Origin: Elysia marginata
Lineage: Eukaryota; Mollusca; Gastropoda; Plakobranchidae
Assembly: GCA_019649035.1 (NCBI GenBank)
Contig: BMAT01002771.1
Location: forward strand, 942,328 to 964,957
Reading direction: 5' to 3'
Length of the DNA: 22,630 nt
Shown piece after piece: positions 11,601-20,600 of the stretch (its first letter is position 1; each line of letters begins with the position of its first letter). Under the pieces are notes generated by a model. The model ran no database searches. It was not told the DNA's origin and saw only the letters and a list, made by a program, of their open reading frames with translations. Both the position numbers and the translations under genes were made by a program.

Positions 11601-14600
11601 AAATTTTCAGCCAGCTTCAAAAGGCTGTATTTGTTTTGTTTCAAGAGATATATCTTTAGAATAAATGTAAAAAATTTTTTCGTATTCAATTCCCTACAAG
11701 AAAATGTATACTTATAAGGGTCTCATGCAAATAGTTTTCTCATAAATGTAAAAAAACTGAATCATGTAGGTGTAACCAGATCAAGATCTAGATTCTAGCT
11801 CTAGATCTATGTCTTGAACTTTGTTTTCAAAGATATAGCTCTAGGTCTAGATTTTAGATCTAGGAGTCTAAGTAGGAGTAGTCTAAGTAATCTTACCTGG
11901 GATATTCTGGACACTTTCAACATTTCTTACATTGAAAGCAAGTTCAGGGTCTCCCTGAAGTTCAGGTGTATCAAGAGACAACCATTCCGAATTCGAAGCA
12001 CGTGGTTCTTCTGGATCGGGACTTGCGTTATTTCTCTCTTCTATCTCACTCTCTGATTCACTATCTGACTGGTCTACTACATTCAATCCCTCTACACTGA
12101 AATCCTCATCTCATCTTTCATCATCCTCAAAAATTGAAAATAAATTTCTGTTCCTTTCATGTAGGCCCGATGGGTCCGGCTGATCCATATTTTCTTGGAA
12201 AAAAATCTAATAATCGGTGGTGAAAAACGTCTGAAATATCAAGTCCAGAGCAAAGATATGACGAAAACGGAAGTGTTCCGATATAAACAAACCCTTTTAG
12301 TTTCACTTTCTACATCGGCAATTCGTAGATTCAACATATCGGGTTTATTATAGGCATTTTATAATGGGCCGATCTAATCGGCCTGTCACTACACATTAGG
12401 TCTAAAGGCCGATTGAATCGGCTCTTGTCAGTTCTAGGGTTAAAGTCTGTTTTGCAAAAGATGAGCCATTGTAGTTTAATTTTAGAAACAGATGAAATGT
12501 AATAGTTGACCTCTCAAGGAAAAATTGATCTAGATCATATCATCATGTTATTTCAAACAGAATACAACTATGGCCCTTAATATGCCCGATAAAATCTTAG
12601 AAACAAGAATTATTCAAAATCTTATTTAAGAGACATTTATTCATGATCAACATAATTTTTAAACATGTTTAACATATGCCTTATGCTTATGTTATGTGCA
12701 GGGTTTGTAATTTTCCTCTTTGGTTTTTCTTTTTTAATGAAAGAACCTATAGGTTCCAATTGAATGATAATTGTCGCTGCATATTACAAAACTGCATTCT
12801 TTAATGAAAGCAGTTGGTTTAGATTGAATAAAGAACCAGAAATCTTCTTTGACCAATCGACATTAGTACATAATAATATTGAGCTTTTTAAGTATTTATT
12901 TGCAGAGTGCTAAGTGGCAAGTAAACGCAAATGCAAATGATTGCTTTAATGTTGTTCTTTTAATCTTTTTTCCTTCTCAGAAATTCAATTGGTAGGAGCT
13001 GGTAAACTGAACAACCTTGAAACAACAGATGACATTTACATTGGTGGCGTTGACAATGTTCTCCATCTTCACTGGTACACTTTTTAAAATATACAAATTC
13101 ATTAGTTTGTAATTCCATGGAAAAATTAGACAGTTTCATTTTCAAAATAGGCAAGAGGCCAAGGAATAAAAAGTAAAAGGTAGAAGTGATGCATCTAGGA
13201 CCTAGACATGGCCTTATCCCCTTATAGTGGTAGGAGTTAAGTGTCAAACTACAGTTGAAACCTCATAATTCGAATTGCTTGTGAATGGCCTAAAACTTCA
13301 AATCACGAGACTTTGAATTAAAAAAAGGGGAGTTAACTGATCCCCAATAGTGTCTAACAGTATTATGCAATTACTTCCCCTGGTTTGAAATTAATAAACA
13401 GTAAAAATGAAAACTAAAACGCTGTGGGATAAAAATTAAGATAATTGTGGTTAATTGTACCAGTGCCAAGGCAACAAGATGATTGTGCGTCAGATACTAA
13501 TAGACCACAAACAAAGGTCCCGTTCTACACACCCACCCATCCCTAATTTTCCTCTCCCCCCACGCATTTTGATAGCTGTATCATTAGCATGTAATTTCAG
13601 AGCTTACATCATTGATCTCCAGACCAGCTGTACGGCTGTTGGCTAAATCTGTGCTTTTTGGTTACTCTTTGCACAATCCAAGAACTTGGTCATAGTTAAT
13701 GCGTCTTGCGTTCTTTTGTTACGGTCACAGTCTACCGATCTTCTTCGAGGAGGTCGGTGCAAGTCAAACCCTCTCCAATTTCCACCTTCTCTTCACCCAA
13801 TATTGACATTTGCCCCGTTCTAAGGTTCTTCCCACCCCTTTTTTAACCTGTACGCTGCCATATGTGCCAGCGTGTGACTGAGCCCGACTCTCACTTTCCG
13901 ATTTGACCACTACATTGAGTGATTGGTGTTGTCAGTTTCGCAACAAAGCCTAGTACCAGAGCGAGAGACAACGACTTTCCACACTAGGCCTGGGGTTATC
14001 TAATTCTAGCAACATATGCAAATCCAACTCAACTAACTTCGAATTATGAGTTTTAGTTAAACAAAGTAAAATAAGAAAGAACTTCTGATTATAAGACTTC
14101 TGTTTTTTTAGGTTTCCACTGTACTAGCTTTGAGAAAGGGGTTAGAGTTCTTTTCTGAAAATTTCCTGCCACCTAGCCCCCAAGTGTATATTGCTACTAA
14201 ATATGTACTAAATATAATTTTGTTAAGCTTTGAAGGCAGATTTATAGTAAAGATAAAGAGGTAAAATCTGTAGATTTGTGAGCGAAAACTTTTTTGCCAA
14301 GTCATAGATTAGAGTGAAGGCTGATGAACTCATGTTTCATAATGTTTAACTTTTTTTTTCTGCAGGTCTGTAATGACAAAAGGCTTTGATGGATGTATGA
14401 AGGATGTGAAAATTGCAAGGGAGGATGTTGATCTTTTTGAAAACAAACGGGCTAAAGGTTTAGTGAAAGGATGTATTCCAAAGGTAAACAGTCCTATATT
14501 ATCTTTAGTAATTATTATCAGGGATGCCATATTTTAATTATTCTCCATTTTGTTAGCCTGGAAAGCCGAATGAACACATAAACTTGAACAAAATTGATCC

Positions 14601-17600
14601 CATTGAGAGTGACATAAATGAAATGTTTTGTATAAGACTGTTTGGGAAAACATCATGTCAGGATTTTCAGACAACTTGAGTGGTGTCCCTGTATAAGGCT
14701 TGCTATGATTTATATAGGCTTTTATTCCAAAGTAAAAATAGGAAAACAAGGTGCATGCTGCTTAACCCCCGAACTGAGGATCGGCCGTAAAAATGTGAAG
14801 TCCTGTTTTAAGAACTGATACCTACGGAAATTATGACGCAAAAAAATTAACTCACAAACTTCTTGGGTTTAAAATGGGTAAAATTATACAAGTTTAGAGT
14901 TTTTTTTTTCCAAAAAGGTTATATTTACTGTAAACATGTTATTTTTTGTAAGCTTACTATTAAATAACCCATAGAAATTGCAATGTTGAAAAGTAAGGTG
15001 ATTGAAGTCAGAAGTGGTGAACTTAAGCTATGTAGGAATTTTAATCTCAGCTTTATTGCATATGGTATGGCATATTGCAAAAAGCATCTGTTGAGGCTAC
15101 AAAAATTGTACATACATCAAAATTGAAAAGTATCAGCCTTTATTGTGTTTTAAAGTAAAGAAACTACTTAAGCATTTGTAAGAGAAAAAAAATACAAAGA
15201 AACTCTCAGACAGAGCCTAAAGTCGTGAAATTTTGATTAGACAAAGTGGGTTTACTTTACTTAAAGTAATAAGAACAAACAAATTGTGTTTGGATTGATT
15301 AATTGGTTGCAAAACCAAAGTGTACTTGCCAAATTTACATGTCCTTCATGAAAGCTCTCTCTTTCCTTTTCCCCCCTCACTTTTTAGATTACTCACATAG
15401 TGTCATTCCCTAGCTATAAAGATGGTTACATGGGCGTACCTCCAGTCAGCATCGGTCAAATGTTTGATCTTACTTTCAAGATGAAGACAGAGAAAGACAC
15501 TGCACTTCTGATGTTAGCGCAATCTTCCAATCGGGTAATTCACTTTTATTTGTAAATTCTCCACAACACTTCAAAAAGAAGGATCTTTGTTTTTTTCACT
15601 TTCCATGATTACGATAGTTACAGGCTGAAATCAGAAGTGTTTGAAAAAACGAATAATTGCTAGGGCAGAGTGGCTCAGTGGTTTTGCCTTTATTGCTCAT
15701 TATGTTTAGGTTGCGGGTTCAATTCCCAACCATGACTCACGCTGTAATTGCCTTGGGAAAGCAACTTATCCACACTTTCCTCAGCCCACAGACCTAAAAA
15801 TGGGTATCTGGCTATGAAAAGTGCGTAAATATTGTGGAATGCTAGTATTTGCGCACCTAACAGTCAACCATACTGTAATGCTTTGAAATAAATATGATTT
15901 GAGATTGTTTTGGTGTGCAATGGCCTGATGGGAGAAAGGTGTTAAGTCTTGAGACTGCCTTCAGCGGTGGAAAAGTATAACCATCGTTTTCTAATACATG
16001 AACTCAATTTTTTTTTCAGCTAGAGAAAATGCCTCTCAGTGGTCTGTTGTTTTTTTTGTCATCAACTCACTTACAGATGCCATAATATTTAAACAAAGCT
16101 CACCCCCTTACTTTTTATCACATAATTTTTGTAATGATTATAAAGCAATTTATATTGTCTATAAACAATGCCTATCATGCCCTGTAATCAGCCATATTTT
16201 TTTTTGTTGATAGTAAGGTTTGTTGTTTCATTCTCATCCTGATATAAAATGCTATCCTATTTTAATATTGAAAAATTTTTTTTAGTGTTTGTAAATTTTA
16301 GTTGATTTAAGTTTTGAAAAGTTGAATTTATACCCATATGGCTTTATTGAGATAAAACATTTTATGTTTTCTTTTGTCTTTTCATAAGCTCACTAATTGC
16401 TGTTTTCTCTTTCTTTTTTAACCAGTCAAACGTATTTGCTGTGTTCATGTCTGAGGGAAAAATCGTTGTAGGCGAGCAGCTAGGCTTTGAAACTAAACAA
16501 CTGTCAAGTAAAATCAACACTTACGGAGATGGAGAGTGGCATTATGTCTCCATTATGAAGATGCAACAGAGGTTAGTAATAAGCATCATTTCCAAATTCA
16601 CATTACCTTACTTAATGAAAAATGCATGCTTGAACCTTAGAATGTTACTTAATTGATTAGTTTACTCAGTATTCATATGACATTTCAAATAAGCTTGTTT
16701 CTGCTTTAATGTGAAATGCGGTTGCTTTAATTTTGTTTTGATATTGATGCTTTTCAAAACTTCAGTAGCTATATTCAGGAACTTCCTCATCTTGTTACTT
16801 AATATGTTTGAGTAGCATGATTACGAGCTCTTAAAGTTATCTTTTTTTTTTTGCTGTGCATTAAATTTATGGTGTTAAGGTAGAATGTCATTTCTTTCCC
16901 TGGTGCCTTCATTTTTGTACTGTGATCCGGTTGTAATGGGTCAATACATGGAATTAAATAGAATGTATTTTTTTCTTCTGTGGCCTTTACTTTTTTCTAC
17001 ATGGATCAGATCATAATTGATATTAAAATATGGTCAGTCTTAGAAGTCAAATTTGATACCTCTTATATTGTAGCCTAGGGCTCCCTTGAAAGATCTACCC
17101 ATTACTCAACATGATAGACAGCAATACCTAAAAATTGTTCTTTTATGATTTGAGTTAGATAGATAGATCTATGCCTTTTTTATATTTTGAGCGAATCAAA
17201 AAGATATTTTGTTCTAATCGAGCATCACGTTTGATTACTTTTTGATGAAGTTGCTTCAATAATAAAATTGAAGAGAACGCTAAGCTCCCCTTTTATAGAC
17301 AAGAAAAGGTAAACTGCATTGAGTTACGACGAGCAATGGCACCGAAATGTTTTCTTTGTGTCGGTTTTATCTTTCTCCCTATATGATGCCCTTTTCATAT
17401 TTTATACGCATCTCTCTGTGTTACATGTTTCTGACCCTGCCTTAGTTTAAACTTAATCCGCCTAAGTAATCTATACAAATATTATCAGCACTCCTCTTAA
17501 ATCTTAAATGGACCATCGTTTGAAGTTTCAAGTTGAGAAGTAAAGCCCTGAGGACATGGTAAAATGTATAACTTTTTAATTGCACTGATTCCCCATGCAA

Positions 17601-20600
17601 GGATAAGAAGCCTGGACAGCTTAAAACTGTTCAGATATCTTTGCAATTGGAAAGGCATGTTAGGCTGGTTATCTTCCACAAAGAAAATATATGCTTTGCT
17701 TTTTTTTTATATTGAAAAGCTATACTGGCATGGTCTTTTTTTAATGACAGAATCACAATCAGCATTGATGATACAGAGATGATGGAGGATGATGGTGTCA
17801 GTGGAGATCTTATTACAGATTCTCCTCTTTACTTTGGTGGCTTGCCATTGGGTACTGAAGTCACATCAGATGCTGTTCTCACCACCGAAGGAATAGCAGG
17901 TTGCATGGGTGACATCACTATCAACAAAAAGTAAGATTTGGTCAATTTAGAACAAATGTCTTGCATTCTGTCCAAATGAGTCGTAAGTCGGAAAGCTAAG
18001 TTTGGAGATATAGGCTTTTAAAGTTTAGTGGGTGATCAAAGTCAATTTTTTTTAAATTTAGATATTGATACAAAACCCATTTCTTAACAGTTTTCACACC
18101 TGATGGATGTTCAAATTTCATTGTTTAGATGTTTAATTTTAATTGGTTTAATTGCTGAGGCCTCAATACCTTTGTAGTTGTCTAAAATTATAATGCTGTT
18201 TTCTCCCCTTTCTGAAATTTCACAAGTCCTAACCCTGCCAACTTCAAACGGCTATAACTTCATACAGAAGCATGATAGAGCTTTTCTGTTTGTTGTATTT
18301 AAAAGTAGAGAAAATAAGCTTTTCAATGATACCAATATCTGTCTACCTTCCAATTTCGACTTAAGACTCATTTGGACTGGTTGCAAGACAAATAAGTACA
18401 AGAATGGAATCAAAAGAGGTTTTAGAATACCTTGAACTGTTCATTTTTTTATTGTAACAACTTTTTATCTTCACAAATTTTCTTATATTATGATCTATCT
18501 ATCTATCTGTATGTCTATCGGATTGCATTTTCCAGCATAGTTGTTAGTCTCAGTAGCTTTGGTTATTTCTCTCATCTCTGTGCCAAAAGCAATCTGTTTG
18601 TGTCTTTTTTCTGAGATATAGCATAGCTTATTTTGATTTGAGTAACCAGTTAATAATATGTTTGCAAAAGCAATCTGTTTGTGTCTGTTTTCTGTGATAT
18701 AGCACAGCTTATTTTGATTTGAGTAACCATTTAATAATGTTTGCTTTTGATATTTTAAAATCATTATTTTGTGTCATCTTTGATATGTCTAGTCATGCAT
18801 TTGTACATATTTGCACATGCCCATTGAAAAACTGATTTGATTATTAATAGGTTTTGATAAAGCAAATTCTAAAATATTTTGTGGTATTCTTGTCTCAGAT
18901 TCCAGAACTTGGCTCATGTGCAAGATAGACATGGTGTCACCTTAGCTGAATGTACAATGGATAAAGAAGCCGCTGGTGGGTATTTTGATTTATTTTAGTT
19001 TTTAATGACAAAATAGAATAAAGTATTAACCCTTATCATTCTAAGAACTATAACATTTACAGAACAAAAGAAAAGCTCACATGATATAGATATTGATTTT
19101 TTTTTTGTGCTATAACTTATTGCATATATAGAAGTGTAAGTAATTAAGGCCTAATAGAAACTCATGTTTTGCTTATATTTTAAGAGTTGAATAACGACTT
19201 ATTTTAAAAAAAATCTCTGCCTATTCACACAGCTCAACTGCAACTCTCTTTTTCTCAAGAACATACTTCTGTATAAAGCAAAAATTTCTTGGCTCCGTTC
19301 TGCTTAACTCACTTTATAATTTGACAGTATTATTTTTTGCTTATGGGGAAGAATATTTGCCTAGCACTTAAAAACCTTTTTGTAACAGATGTTGAACATT
19401 GATTTGGTTTCCTTAAAGTAGGTTCTTTTTTTTTTTAAATCTAGATAAAGCTTACACTATATTTGCAGCATGATGATGCTGTTTAAGGCTTAAAATGTTT
19501 CTTATATTTAAATTGTCTCATCTTGTACTTTTAAACTGACGACGTTTGAAATCGTTCCACTGACACTGTTCATAGAATCAAAGTTTTTAAAGATATTTGC
19601 TTTGAATTTATTTATTTTTTTTTGTAAACAGTTGTGGCCAAACCAACAGTGTCGCCTGACTTGCTCCCTGACCAATGTGCCCTTCCTCCTGTGGAAAGTG
19701 GTATTGAGGGAGAAAGTGCTAAGGTTACTGGAATACGCTTTGGAGGCTCTCTACACAGCCGTTACGAATACACGAAGCTGCCTGTCAGGATTATTGTGAA
19801 GTAATGGTCATTTTCATTTAAACGTAATTAAAGCCAAAAAAAAAAAATCAAGCTGTTTTGTCGTATGACTGCATCTTGAAAAGAGCTGTGTAATCACATA
19901 TAAATTTCATGTAATTGCATATTTGCACCATTTTTGGCAATTTCAAGACTGTTTTTCTGTAAGGTTGTCAATACAATTAAAAACTTTCTTTACGGGGTAA
20001 TTAGGTTCTTTTTTTTTTTCATTTGCACTACTACATATATAGCTTAATAAAATCATTATTTTTGTCCTTTCTTCTGAGAAAATTATTTACCATTTCAACT
20101 CAGCAACTTCTATGACCATGTTTTTATTTATATCAACTTTTTGTGAAGCCTGTTTATTCATTTCATTAAATTATAATACAGTGAAAGCTATCATGATAAA
20201 AAATAATTTTTTGAAATATTTGTCTTTTATTAAGTGTTTGTTAACTTTCACATTTCCAATTTATCAATTTTTTTAGTAAGATTAAAGACAAGTATAAAGT
20301 ACAATACTGGAATTTTTGTTTTATATGAAAAATTTAGAAAAAATATGTAGGGATGAAATGGACCTTCTTTGACATCCTTGTTAAAATGTTAGAGCATAGC
20401 AAAATGAGAGTTCTCTTTATTTCTTTGAAAATTGTGTTGGGGTTTCCCCAAATGAGTATACATGCAGAATATTGTGATATGGAGTTACATGCTTCGTTGG
20501 AAAGGCCTTGAAAAGCTCTCAAATATGGTGAAAAATTATTTTGATATCTTAATTAGCCTAGGTCCTGAGCTATTGCCATTGGACCCAAGTGCTCTATTTG

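Larger units (their letters stand above)
11374..12439 (-). mobile_element. piggyBac-like element, internally deleted, with TTAA target duplication
   Basis: The left end is TTAA (11370-11373) followed by CCCTAGAACTG. The right end is CAGTTCTAGGG followed by TTAA (12440-12443). TTAA duplication and termini starting CCCTAGAA are hallmarks of piggyBac transposons. The length is 1066 bp, too short for an autonomous copy of about 2.5 kb. On the minus strand an ATG at 12188-12186 opens a frame to 11883 broken only by a TGA at 12113-12111. It encodes an acidic Ser/Asp/Glu-rich segment (DQSDSESESEIEE), typical of piggyBac transposase N-termini, and runs into CCAGGTAAG, a good splice donor. No catalytic DDD domain is present. 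It sits within intron 8. Confidence 0.85.

Noticed and set aside
11408..11689. Minus-strand 93-codon open frame inside the piggyBac-like element
   Set aside because: Low-complexity composition without transposase motifs; it lies where the catalytic domain should be but does not resemble it.
12960..13247. Minus-strand open frame across laminin exon 9
   Set aside because: Shadow of the exon; the + strand reading fits LG2 and the splice phases.
15661..15735. Functional tRNA gene
   Set aside because: A and B boxes are good but the acceptor and anticodon stems do not close; a SINE body follows directly.
18492..18520. CTAT/GATA microsatellite as a regulatory GATA cluster
   Set aside because: A short simple repeat in an AT-rich intron; no other evidence of regulation.
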